The notes below the pieces were generated by a model that did not search any database, was not told the DNA's origin, and saw nothing but the letters and a program-made list of their open reading frames with translations. Positions 12,501 through 21,017 of a DNA stretch of 64,000 bases are shown in pieces. The stretch is taken from contig NW_019091694.1 in NCBI RefSeq assembly GCF_001949145.1, positions 64,001-128,000 of the forward strand, in the 5' to 3' direction. This DNA is from Acanthaster planci. Taxonomy: Eukaryota; Echinodermata; Asteroidea; Valvatida; Acanthasteridae. Numbering within the stretch: the first letter of the stretch is position 1; each line of letters begins with the position of its first letter. Both the position numbers and the translations under genes were made by a program.

Positions 12501-15500
12501 CTGCTTGTCTGCCCTTCAAACTACGTGTGGTCAGAGCACGGGGGCCAAGTTATATGGGTTGAAGCAAGGGCCAAAGTAAGTAATCAGGGGGATACACTAA
12601 CAGAAAAACACAGGGGAACTCCAAACTAAAACTCAGTATTTTTATAGGGGAACTACTAAAGATGCTTACAAAAAGTCTAACAAATTCTCGCTCTGCCACA
12701 CTAGTTTCTTATTGTGCGTTGTTATTCAGTCTCAGTTGTAATGTATCATTAAACTGATGCTTCCCTAGAACTTGGCCATGTTTGGCTGGAGCATCAGAGT
12801 ATCCGTAAACACACCATGCAGGAACATTGTGGTAGGGACAGTGTGACATAAACAGTAGAATTACCGTTCAGGCAAATAAGCCGCGCCATATTTTTTTGCT
12901 GGACTCGAAGATTGCAGAAATCTGAACAAACCTCAGTACAATAGCCTGCTATTTCAATTTCCCCTTTTCAGGCTGCAACGGTGTACATCATGCTGGGGGC
13001 TTACCGGAACCATCTCCTTCCCTCACTGGCCCAGCCCGCCCTCGTTTCTTTGGCCTTCTGTGGTCTCAGTGCTGCCACCAAAGGTGGGATTGCTTTAAAA
13101 AACCTCCATTGTGATTCAATAGCTTCAGATTCAGTCATCATAGATGAGGCTCGTAATTAGCTACCCCCGTTTATTTTTACTGGAATGAAGTGTGGGAATA
13201 TAAGTATGTGATTGTCGCTCTGTCCTGTAATATGGGGAAGCGTTTTCCTGAGAGAACCTGCAGGGACAACATGACAGTTGTTCAGTTTGCGCCAAAATAA
13301 TTTTTGAAGAAAAACAAAACATTTTGTGTCAGCAGAAAAACCGGTGTGCCGTCCAGAACTCTTTGATCCATTGATTTTTATTTCTCACTAGATATTGCTC
13401 TGTGCTAGGCAAACGCTGAAATAATATGTATGCCTTTGGAAGCCTCTTGCTCGAGGTTGTGTCTGTTCCCCATGGATGCATATGACATTACTAGCCATAG
13501 CCATTTCATTGGGACACTTACTTGGCTTGTCACTGAAACACACAGCACCTTCATAAGCATGGGGGAAAATAAAAACAGAGCTCACCAGAAGATGTTAAAT
13601 GCTAGTAGCTGTATTTTCGGCCCGGCTGGGCCTTCGTCAGTACTTGGTACGGGACTGGCGATTTAAATACAGTGAAACTGAGTGAATTCCACGTTCAAAG
13701 CACAGTGCGTGGAGAAGGAAAAGCGAATCGTCCACAGACTTCGGACACTCACGCCTGGCAGTTTGAACGTGGAATTCACTCTAATCCCATTCCCAGCTCC
13801 AACAAAGGCCCAGTCGGGCCGAAAAATCAGCTGCTACCATCTAACATCTTCTGGTGAGCTCTGTTTTTTAATTTTCACCCATTCTCAATATCAGTGCCAC
13901 ACAGTCTGGGTCTTTTTTTTCTTGTGATACCCTCAAAAGCTCATACTCTCATTAAACTTCAAAACATTAAATTGCAATTTCATTCAAAGGCAAAACACAC
14001 ATAAAGTCCGCGCCCCCCCAGCTGCTTCACATACGTGACTTATTTTGTTTTTCCACTCTTCATTGTCAGATGAGCTCTTAGCACAGTACCAGTTCCTGGT
14101 CACGCTTTTCAACAGAGAACTGACATTCCACCCGAAGACGACCATCGACGTAAGTGAATACTTTGGTCAGTCCTGCGTTTTCAGAGGAAATCCAATATTG
14201 ACGGCGAAGAGTGCCTCAGCAAGAAGATTACTTCAAGGGAACTTTTTGTAGATTAAATGCAAAACTACTCCAGTAGGGGCTTGAGCTGGACCAAGAGAGG
14301 GCGCTATTTCCATAGCAACGGAGGCTCCTGTAGTTTAAACTGTGCATCGCTGGTCCATTGACGAGTAGGAAACACAAGCGTTACAGTCACATCGCTATCA
14401 ACAAAATGAATGCTCTGTTCACCCGATGAGGTTGTGCCTCAGCTCGAGGCAGATCGCCGAGATACACTTTTTTTAGAGTTCACATCAGTTTTAGTGTTTT
14501 TCACATACTTTCAACATTGCAGTATCTCCCACAGACATTAATTTGATTTTTGTTATGCATTCTCAAGGACTTTCAGAGCACTGTGCGGAGACTGCAGAGT
14601 TCCAGCGTCATCTCGGTGACTGGCTTACAGTACAGTATCACCTCATCCGGCGAGCGGCTGATTTCTTTCCTCTGCAGTCTCCTACACCCTTTCCTCCTGG
14701 GTTACTGGGTAAGTCTATTTATTACTCTGTTATAACTGGTACCTGTTCCTTCTGGGTTGCTGGGTAAGTTTAGTTATTCCTCTGTTATCTCATGCACCTG
14801 TGCCTTATTGGTTACTGGGTATAAAAAGCCTAGTCATTCCTATATTTTCTGCCGCACCCATTCCTCCTGGGTTACTGGGTATAAAAAGTCTAGTCATTCC
14901 TCTGTTATCTGTTGCACCCATGTGTCCTGGGTTTCTGGGTAGGTCTAGTTACTCTTCTATTATCTGCTGCACCCATGCCTCCTGGGTTTCTGGGTAAGTC
15001 TAGTTATTCTTCTATTATCTGCTGCACCCATGCCTCCTGGATTACTGGGTAAGTCAAGTTATTCCTCTGTTATCTTCTGCAACGTTTTTCCTGGGCTTGT
15101 GGGTGAGTCGGGTCATTTCAGCTCACACCTGTTCCTCTTGGGTTACTGGGTTAGTTATGTGATTCTAGTGCAGTCTCTTGCACCTGTGCCTCTTGGGTTA
15201 CTGGGTAACTTTGGATCATTTCATGCAGTCCTCTGCTCGATTTCTTTCATACTTACTGCTTAAGTCTGATGGGCTGTTGGGTAGGTTTTATCATTCCATA
15301 GGCGTCTCCAGCACCCTGTCCTCCTGGGTTTCCAGTTGGGTCTGCTCATACCAGCAAAATTCCCTGCTCCTTTTCTCTCTGATTGGTTTGTAATTTAGTT
15401 TTAAACTCCAGCGCATTGTGGAAAAGATTTGTGTCAAGTTAAAAAAAAAATAATGTCAGCAAAGGTTTGATGGGCTCGCCATGAGGTTACACTCTTTAGA

Positions 15501-18473
15501 CGAGGAATCTTTACCTTCTCGCCTCTTCTCGTTCAGGTTGTCTGTCGTTATTTGCTGAGCTGCCCATGCTCGTTGGATTCGGTGACTGAGCAGTCCCTTG
15601 CCAAGACGATTCAGAAAGAGATTGCAAGTCTTATAGCAGCAGGTAGGCTCCTGACCCCACACTGTAAATGAGAATCTAGTCCCCCAACCCAAGTGCTTAC
15701 CCCCCAAATTTGTTTCTGATGCATTCATTCTACTCTGTGGGGCAGCAATTCATATGCATTAATATCTTCCAGAGGGTGTTAGTCATTCTCTTTAAGTTCA
15801 TTTCTCCTAGCACCTTGTGGCCCAACCCTCGTGTTACTTTCTCGTGTTTCGCAAGTATAAATGTATATGGCGAGATGTATATGAGAATGGGGAGATGATG
15901 GGATGCTCTTTAGGATACTCCCCTAGAATGAGCTGGTTTGATATTTCATAAAGTTAAGGTCTTTCAGGAACAATACTTGTGACTCAACGTATGGTAGTGC
16001 TCATGGGACAGACTATTGCGTGTGTTTGTCGCTGTTCAGAATAGCCTTGTAGTGGGCATGTGCTGTTGGAATACCGAACTGGCTCTTTGATCCATACTTC
16101 GGAGGCAGGGGAAGGGGAGGGGAAGAAATTTCCAGCTTGTGGGTTTCTTTTTAAAGACAGCAGACATCGGTTAGTGAAACTAATGTCAGGAGACAAAATG
16201 ATGTAGTTTTTTAAATGCCTTCGCGGTTGCTGTCTTGTGATTTTACAAGCACTGGCAAGATACAATGATTGAGAGCCCTGCCCCTGTGTCAGGCATTATA
16301 TAACCAGTCACCCCCCCAAAAAAGAAAAAGTCAACCATCTCTTCATAGTGCATTTTCGTTTTGTTTGCTTGGGCGATGCCAGGTGACCTCAAGATCTATG
16401 ACATTCTGTCACTCAACCTCCTCTGCAACGCCATCTTGTCCCTTGTCCAGCTTGGAGGAATCAAGAGATCAAAGAGGTACAGACTCACCGAGTTCAGCCA
16501 AATTTCACAGCACTGTGCTGCTATAGAAGCAGCCTATCCTTAGTTACAGAGAAACCGTCTCACCAGTGACAGCGCTGTCCGTACAGCGTTGTCAAGCCCA
16601 GTCACTAAGGCCTGTCACGAGGCTAGGAACAGGGTGACAGAATAATGCTAGAGGAGTGCTACTGTCCCAATTCATATGAATAGCTTGTGACTTTGTTTAA
16701 AACTCAGTGGGTAACTGGTGATGGACTTGCAGGGACTTGTGATGGACTCGACTATGCCACTGGTCTACTGCAGAAAATTGAAAACTCCCATTCTTATAAA
16801 TTTTTGTACACACCAGTTTCTGTCGAGTCTCGCTTTTGGCTATCAGTTTTTTTTTGTAATGTTTGGAATGACAGAAAAATTGTGGCACATGACCCTCGGC
16901 CAGCACAAATGGGTGCAACCAACGCGATTGGGGCTGATAGGGGAAACGTTATTTTAGAAAAGTATATTAACATTGGACAATTAGATTGACACTGCATCTG
17001 GCCCAGGCGGGACCAAGAGAGGGTGCAATTTTCCTCACAAAGGAGGTTCTTTTGGTAGGGACATCACCTCATTGGTTCACATCAGACTATGAAATGCATG
17101 CATTGCTATCGCACTTCTATCAATATGAACATTCCCCTCCAACCTGACGCTTTCCAACCAATGAGGGGGTGCTTCTGCTCAAGGCAGATACTGATCTGGG
17201 AAAGATGGTCTACAAGGAGTTTACTTCCTGTATTGTTTATCCTGGCTGAGGGCTACATGTACTGGTTCCCCGCCATTGGCCAGATGCCGACACAAGTATA
17301 CCATTGCTGTCATATTTCTGGTCTCGTAGCACAGATATATGCACAGGTTCTACTAGCATTGTGACGAGAATCAGTCGTGTACTCCAGACAATATGCACAC
17401 GGGTTAGTGTCAGCATGTATTTTGTCCATTGGCCCAGCTTAAAAGTCTCTGCTTTTACATAGAACTCAATAAATAACCTAGAGTGCGTACTCTTTATGTG
17501 ACATGAAGCAACGACTGCCATTGCCACCGTGGAAAAATTCAAATATGCCAGGCGCGCGCCTGCATGCGTGCAGTATTCGTATTGCTGAGTAACATGTGAT
17601 AAGTACAGATACATGTCACAGAAGCTGTGTTATGGTCGCTGCGAACCTGTTTAAATGCAGCACATGGTTATATCACTTCCTGGCACTTTTAGCTTATTTC
17701 CATCCACAATGGCAATGGCGGCTGTGCATCCATGTCGGCACACGAGTACACACTCTAGGGTTTTTAAAGGCTCTATGTTGCTTTCTGCAAAGCGCCCTCT
17801 CTCGCTCATGCAGAGGCTGCACTTTGGAATGCATTTGACTCGGTGCCCAAATAGACGCCACCGCATGTGAGCCAGATTATTTCTGTTTTCTCCCAGTGGC
17901 TGGATGCTGATTGAAGTCGAGATTAGCAAAACTGCCGATAAAATCAGTAAGTGCCAAAGTCTATTTTGAACCTGTGCTCCTTGGATAATTTGTCGGGATG
18001 CACATCTTTCCATAAGGCTGTACCTCCATTGAACATGATCACTTCAACTAGGTCAAAGACTGAAAGAGAAAAAAACCTGCCAGGGTTTCTGAAGAGCAGG
18101 GTCGAAAAGAATTTCCAATTTTTTTCTTTGTTGGAGGAAAGATGCTCCAAGTGCTCTCGGGGGACACGGTACCTGGTTATGTTCCGCAGTGTCCAGATGA
18201 TGTTAGCGATGACTATGCAGTGCGTTACATTTACTAAGTGATCACGGTGTTGATAAATGCTTTCCTATGGGGGGGCTTCAGTGGGTGTAATGCAGGCCAC
18301 AGAGTACAGCTGAACTCCCTGCCCTGGGGTCCTGGTACTGATAAGCACACTATTGAAGTAAATCTTTTTCCTTCCCTGAACCCCTCCCCCCAGGCGAGTA
18401 CATTGAACTGCCGGCAAGCCTGCTCACTAAGCTGTTTGCAAAGAAGCTGGCTGGTCCCGCCGCTAAGCTGTAG
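3321..18473 (+). CDS. gnpat: Dihydroxyacetone-phosphate acyltransferase (GNPAT), complete, 15 coding exons
   Basis: GNPAT acylates dihydroxyacetone phosphate at C1 with acyl-CoA in the peroxisome lumen, the first step of ether-lipid and plasmalogen synthesis. Coding exons: 3321-3506, 4223-4399, 5012-5141, 5755-5958, 7535-7686, 8518-8651, 9377-9600, 11492-11619, 12972-13083, 14070-14149, 14568-14708, 15537-15642, 16383-16476, 17897-17946, 18394-18473. All phases match, giving 665 residues (human about 680). Acyltransferase block I is [10 protein letters not shown] with His137-X4-Asp142; block II GAFYIRR about 180-186; block [11 protein letters not shown] about 216-223; block [11 protein letters not shown] about 252-260. 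The C-terminus PAAKL ends in AKL, a type 1 peroxisomal signal also found on vertebrate GNPAT. The start ATG has A at -3 and G at +4, and no signal peptide is seen. Intron 3 uses a GC donor, and intron 12 carries an exon-derived minisatellite. Identity is firm; exon 17897-17946 is the least certain join. Confidence 0.95.
4223..4399 (+). CDS. gnpat: gnpat coding exon 2 (residues 63-121), GC donor
   Basis: Acceptor CTTACCTGCAG. It codes a helical region containing [20 protein letters not shown], matching vertebrate 'ILDEMSHKLRLGAIRFCAF'. The exon must end at GAGAAG to keep frame with the next exon, so the donor is GC (AAG|GCAAGT, GC at 4400-4401). A mismatched GC compensated by an otherwise strong consensus is typical of genuine GC-AG introns. 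Confidence 0.9.
5012..5141 (+). CDS. gnpat: gnpat coding exon 3 (residues 122-164), catalytic HX4D
   Basis: Acceptor TTTTATTCAG. It codes [20 protein letters not shown], the acyltransferase block I with catalytic His137 and Asp142, followed by [10 protein letters not shown]. The donor is G|GTAGGT, leaving one base of the next codon. This is the most diagnostic exon for the PlsC/GPAT-DHAPAT fold. Confidence 0.95.
5755..5958 (+). CDS. gnpat: gnpat coding exon 4 (residues 165-232), acyltransferase blocks II and III
   Basis: Acceptor AAATTCCAG. It codes [13 protein letters not shown] (block II) and [16 protein letters not shown] (block III), where the Glu-Gly-Thr-Arg-Ser-Arg loop binds the phosphate of the acceptor in this family. 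The donor is AGAG|GTTAGT, weaker than the others, with one base carried over. Confidence 0.95.
6091..6221. repeat. Hairpin/MITE-like inverted repeat in gnpat intron 4
   Basis: The left arm 6091-6149 (GAATGGACCT ... TTTCCTAATAGG) is nearly complementary to the right arm 6168-6221 (CCATAGGAAGG ... AGGTCTATTC), with a loop of about 18 bases. It contains CATGACGTCATG in the right arm and its diverged partner in the left. Non-coding; probably a short fold-back transposon copy. Confidence 0.7.
7535..7686 (+). CDS. gnpat: gnpat coding exon 5 (residues 233-283), block IV
   Basis: Acceptor TTGCCTCCAG. It codes [13 protein letters not shown] and then [20 protein letters not shown] and GIPKPKEST, matching human 'LVPISISYDKILEETLY...GVPKPKEST' almost residue for residue. 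It ends TCG|GTGAGG in phase 0. Confidence 0.95.
8518..8651 (+). CDS. gnpat: gnpat coding exon 6 (residues 284-327)
   Basis: Acceptor CCTCTGCAG. It codes [20 protein letters not shown] followed by GDPVSLKQ, matching human '[27 protein letters not shown]'. The donor CCAAG|GTGAAT leaves two bases that complete an Arg codon in the next exon. Confidence 0.95.
9377..9600 (+). CDS. gnpat: gnpat coding exon 7 (residues 328-402)
   Basis: Acceptor CCACTTTTCAG. It contains [13 protein letters not shown] and [17 protein letters not shown], equivalent to human 'MVLSPWTLIVAVLL' and 'LWLKGLTQAFGGFLIWP'. The donor is CCGG|GTGTGT. The longest coding exon of the gene. Confidence 0.93.
9760..10125 (+). repeat. 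Degenerate GT-rich repeat block in gnpat intron 7
   Basis: Several loosely similar phrases follow one another: TTTTGTGAGGTTT, AATTTTGTGAGACTTGG, TTCTGTGTGAGTTGGG, TTTTGTCAGGTTTGGTACTG, TTGATCAGGTTTGGTACAG and GATTTTGTGAGGTTTAG. Spacing is irregular, so this is an old decayed tandem array or chance GT-rich sequence. The long + strand open frame over it is not a gene. Confidence 0.3.
11492..11619 (+). CDS. gnpat: gnpat coding exon 8 (residues 403-445)
   Basis: The acceptor follows a CA tract (ACACACACATTTTAG). It codes a poorly conserved region ([12 protein letters not shown] ... [11 protein letters not shown]) in the place of human '[20 protein letters not shown]'. The phase fits on both sides (one base in, none out; donor ACG|GTATAA). 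Its identity rests on position, frame and the Ser-Val/Ile pattern rather than strong similarity. Confidence 0.85.
12972..13083 (+). CDS. gnpat: gnpat coding exon 9 (residues 446-482)
   Basis: Acceptor CCCCTTTTCAG. It codes [20 protein letters not shown] and LVSLAF, matching human '[25 protein letters not shown]'. The donor AAAG|GTGGGA leaves one base. Confidence 0.93.
13558..13885. repeat. Large fold-back element in gnpat intron 9
   Basis: A long imperfect palindrome. Left-arm landmarks ACAGAGCTCACCAGAAGATG (about 13575) and CGGCCCGGCTGGGCC (about 13618) recur in inverse order and complement at about 13800-13866. A second nested pair, GTGAATTCCACGTTCAAA (about 13682) and TTTGAACGTGGAATTCAC (about 13759), flanks the centre. 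Similarity continues outward past the poly-T at 13861-13868. Probably a non-autonomous DNA transposon with long terminal inverted repeats; no transposase is seen. Confidence 0.75.
14070..14149 (+). CDS. gnpat: gnpat coding exon 10 (residues 483-509)
   Basis: Acceptor TTCATTGTCAG, with one carried base completing Asp. It codes [20 protein letters not shown] followed by HPKTTID, matching human '[28 protein letters not shown]'. Donor GAC|GTAAGT, phase 0. Confidence 0.93.
14263..14465 (+). repeat. Dispersed repeat copy 1 (intron 10 of gnpat)
   Basis: It shares an ordered set of phrases with 16990-17195 in the same orientation: GGACCAAGAGAGGG, then GGAGG(C/T)TC, a 'CATCGCTATCA'-like stretch, 'CCGATGAGGTTGTGC' versus 'CCAATGAGGGGGTGC', and 'GGCAGAT'. 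Identity is modest, so the insertions are old. The class is unknown. Confidence 0.5.
14568..14708 (+). CDS. gnpat: gnpat coding exon 11 (residues 510-556)
   Basis: Acceptor TTCTCAAG. It codes [20 protein letters not shown] and ends [10 protein letters not shown], matching human 'VLEFLVGLFKPFVESYQ'. The donor is TGG|GTAAGTC at 14709. The last ~45 bases of this exon plus its donor are the template of the tandem array that follows in the intron. Confidence 0.93.
14665..15335 (+). repeat. Tandem array derived from the 3' end of gnpat coding exon 11 and its splice donor
   Basis: About 11-12 units, 55 bp for most and 60 bp for two, consensus (CTCTGTTATCTGCTGCACCC ... CCTCCTGGGTTACTGG|GTAAGTCTAGTTATT). 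The first unit is the true exon end, CTCTGCAGTCTCCTACACCC ... TGG|GTAAGTC. Copies of the GGGT junction fall at 14709, 14764, 14819, 14879, 14939, 14994, 15049, 15103, 15150, 15205 and 15281. Several keep a good donor (GTAAGT at 14764, 14994 and 15049; GTGAGT at 15103; GTAGGT at 14939 and 15281); two have GTATAA. Later units are more diverged and irregular. Confidence 0.85.
15537..15642 (+). CDS. gnpat: gnpat coding exon 12 (residues 557-591)
   Basis: Acceptor CTCGTTCAG. It codes [20 protein letters not shown] then [15 protein letters not shown], matching human '[33 protein letters not shown]'. Donor CAG|GTAGGC with one base carried. Confidence 0.93.
16383..16476 (+). CDS. gnpat: gnpat coding exon 13 (residues 592-622)
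   Basis: Acceptor GCGATGCCAG. It codes [20 protein letters not shown] followed by [12 protein letters not shown], matching human '[29 protein letters not shown]'. The donor AAAGAG|GTACAG carries two bases. Confidence 0.92.
16990..17195 (+). repeat. Dispersed repeat copy 2 (gnpat intron 13)
   Basis: Second member of the family seen at 14263-14465, same orientation: CGGGACCAAGAGAGGGTGCA, GGAGGTTCTT, TTGCTATCGCACTTCTATCA, CCAATGAGGGGGTGC, AAGGCAGATACTG. Both members sit in gnpat introns. Their relation could be two insertions or one old segmental copy. Confidence 0.5.
17445..17795. repeat. Fold-back element in gnpat intron 13
   Basis: An imperfect inverted repeat. The left arm 17445-17552 (landmarks CCTAGAGTGCG and GCCATTGCCACCGTGG) is complementary to the right arm 17676-17795 (CCACAATGGCAATGGC and CACTCTAGGGTTTTTA). 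The centre holds GGCGCGCGCCTGCATGCGTG. The matching open frames on opposite strands (both reading a THSR(L/V)F phrase) are simply the two arms. No transposase. Confidence 0.7.
17897..17946 (+). CDS. gnpat: gnpat coding exon 14 (residues 623-639), 50-bp exon
   Basis: A short exon between CTCCCAG and ATCA|GTAAGT. With two bases carried in and one out it reads [17 protein letters not shown], aligning with human 'NNNCIFNVNEPATTKLEEM'. Without it the C-terminus would be 17 residues short and out of frame with the AKL exon, which supports it. Similarity alone is weak. Confidence 0.8.
18394..18473 (+). CDS. gnpat: gnpat last coding exon (residues 640-665) with PTS1
   Basis: Acceptor CTCCCCCCAG. It codes [20 protein letters not shown] then GPAAKL and TAG at 18471-18473. 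The final AKL is a peroxisomal targeting signal type 1 and is also the ending of human GNPAT, which fixes both the frame and the end of the gene. Confidence 0.95.
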
Positions 18474-19410
18474 ACATCTCAGAGGCAAGGGCCGAGTACC
18501 AGCTGCACAACTTGCAGGGTCATCAGCTGAGTGTGCATAAGAAAAAGCCAGAGGCAAGTCACGCTTGAGTGCCTATCTACCATCAATTAATTTCTACTTT
18601 GCAAGTGTTTACCACTCTGCATGTTTATCTAATTGTGAAGTCCAGCTTGACCGTGGATCCATCCCGTGGTACTATGTATCCATTTTCGGTGGACATTTTA
18701 TCTCGGTACAGATTTTATTTTGGTTATGAAGAAAAATAAGAATGTTGGGGCATGCACCACCAAGTCGGATTTCCGCCAGTCACAGCTTGTTAATTTATAC
18801 CAAGTTGGATGGGGTTGGTCGAGGATAAAGAAAGAAAACTCCTGTACACTCAGTACTATATTTGCTAATTCATTTACCTCCAAAAGACAGAAAAACAAGG
18901 AGCGGGAGTGAATTTTGACGTGCCCAATGATTTTGGAATAACTGTTGTGAACTGTGTCAACAAATAAGCAAATCCAGTCAAATATCATTAATAAGAGGTC
19001 CTTTGGACTTGGCAAATTTACCTTGTTAAAACAGGAACCTCGTATTATCAGGAATGAATATAGAGAAAAACAAAGGATTGGAACCTAAAGATTTCTTTGC
19101 AATCTTCTATTAACAGTGGTCCCACTGTATTAACAGTGCTCGTATTAACGAGGTTCGACTGTACATGATTTTTGATACTGGTTAATGTGCACATCTTCAC
19201 TTTAATTTTTTGTAGGCTACCAAGTTTGTTTGTTTTTTACACAATTAGAATACAATTCAAAATTTTGCTCTGGAGACTGCAACTCAAAATGCTGAGAATG
19301 AAATGTCTAATTTAATCGTGACCTCTATCTATGGTGCAAAGACAGGTTTTTCTAACAATGTATATTTTTGGACTAATTTTTAGTAATAAAATATAAAAGA
19401 AGTCATGTTA
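18474..19410 (+). other. gnpat: Presumed gnpat 3' UTR
   Basis: After the stop I find no AATAAA until 19385-19390 (TAGTAATAAAATAT), the best polyadenylation signal candidate. Cleavage would fall about 10-30 bases later. Nearer variant signals cannot be excluded, so the end is uncertain. A pogo/Tigger-like MITE remnant (19033-19164) would lie inside this UTR. Confidence 0.4.
19033..19164. mobile_element. pogo/Tigger-like MITE remnant
   Basis: The right end, read on the minus strand, is TACAGTCGAACCTCGTTAAT followed by ACGAGCACTGTTAATAC. This resembles the 'CAGT(N)GAACCTCG' terminal repeats of pogo/Tigger-type elements of the Tc1/mariner superfamily. The left end, CAGGAACCTCGTATTATCAG at about 19033, is the diverged partner, and the right end is flanked by TA. 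About 130 bp with no coding sequence. Confidence 0.45.
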
Positions 19411-20216
19411 TCTATTATAAAAAAATTGAATGATGATAGAAAATATCTTATCAAGTTCATTGTTATTCTATGAAAATTTAAATATTTGCTTGCAAAATGC
19501 CTCAATGAATCAAACTCATAGTTTATGATGCTAGTTCAAAAATAGTGATCTATTATGTTTTGTGAAGTGTTGTTTTAAATATAATTATCTGCATCAAATT
19601 ACTGCTGAGAGAAGTAAGTTTTTTTCTTCTTTTTTTGGACAAAACATGTGAATGAAAGCTAATATTGCCAGGGCGTCTTATTGGGGCATTCTCGCTAAGC
19701 CATGTGGCCCAACTTGTATCCAATATTATAGGCGGATTTAGTGCTAATCACTATGGACAGTGTTTAGTTACATGTAGTGGGCATTGTGGGCAAGCCCTCA
19801 AAGCCTTAGGATTGGCAAAATTAATAATGACTAGCGTGCATGGCACATGTGGTGGTTATTATGCCATTTGATATAAAATTCACAGATATCTTTGGTGAAA
19901 ATAAGTTTCACTGTCAAGTTTACAGTGGGTGATGAATTTTTGCTGACTGAATGCCTGCTTTCTGCCATGGTGACCAATCTCACGAAAGTGGTGTGGTATC
20001 GTGGTGCTTTGACATCTCTTGATCAGACCCCATTTTGGGTTGAGCCCAATTGACGTGGTCTAACAGTAGCTTTTCTAAAGTGTGACTGACTTGAACAGAT
20101 CCTGGTAGCACTGACAGTCACAAACGCTTCAAGAGTTGTTTTGGGCCGGCCGATGAGGGGAAGGCCATCGATGAAAGCAACACGCATTGGCAACCTTTTC
20201 ACAACTATATAGGTAC
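19411..20216. other. Intergenic, no gene seen
   Basis: AT-rich sequence downstream of the candidate gnpat polyadenylation site. I find no spliced or intact protein gene and no clear repeat. The open frame at 19665-19871 has no recognisable similarity. Confidence 0.5.
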
Positions 20217-21017
20217 GAATCCTAGATGGTTTCTTAGATCAAGTCCAATTATTAGAAGGCATTTGATGAGCTAAGAAGGGCTACTAGATAGCAACAAATC
20301 TGGTTACTCTGTTATCAATCTCTGAAGTGGAATAATGTCCATTACATGTATTAAAACTATAAACGATCTTGCCACATAAACGATTATGATAAAAATTGGG
20401 CTCTTGACTTGCATACCTAGCATTTACCTGCCATGAAACGGGCAGAACACTGGCCTGCCTCAAAAGATCTTGTGAAGTGTAAGGCACATTTGAAGCAAGA
20501 TATGGGACGGAGAGAACCCCCCCCGCCTTTGTGTTGGTCATTGTTTGATTGGAATCTCAGGAATTCTTTACAGACTTCTGGGGGGATGTGTCAGGTAACA
20601 ATTGTCTAGAGTGTGTATAGGGATTGGACAGGTAAGGGGGGTACCCCTCCGTCTCATATCTTGCCTGGTATAGTAAGGCAGGAGGTGAAATGAAAAACCT
20701 GTCCTGTAAGCACCATTTCTAATCAACGCAGTTGCACCAACCCCAGACCCAGATCCCTTTTGAAGCCCAGGATGCTATCATCTGCCTTCTCTCCTCGAAC
20801 TTGGAGTGAGAAGGCCAATGGATCTCCCATTCTAGTGGATCTGCCAGTCCAAGATCAGATATCCCCTGGTATCCGACACCAGATGGGCTCTACACAAAGT
20901 CTGTGAGCCAAGAAAATACACGCCGTTGATTAGCAACACAGCTACCAATGTAGGCCTTCTTGGCTCATCGAATGCCTTCTAGTAATTGGACTTGATCTAA
21001 GAAACCATCAAGGATTC
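20217..21017. mobile_element. ~800-bp element with ~70-bp terminal inverted repeats
   Basis: The left end 20217-20285 (GAATCCTAGATGGTTTCTTA ... ATGAGCTAAGAAGG) is the inverse complement of the right end 20948-21017 (CCTTCTTGGCTCAT ... GAAACCATCAAGGATTC), with about one difference per ten bases. A second inverted pair lies inside: GCAAGATATGGGACGGAGAG (about 20494) and CCTCCGTCTCATATCTTGCC (about 20646). No transposase frame is present, so this is a non-autonomous DNA transposon. The flanking target duplication is not clear. Confidence 0.7.
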
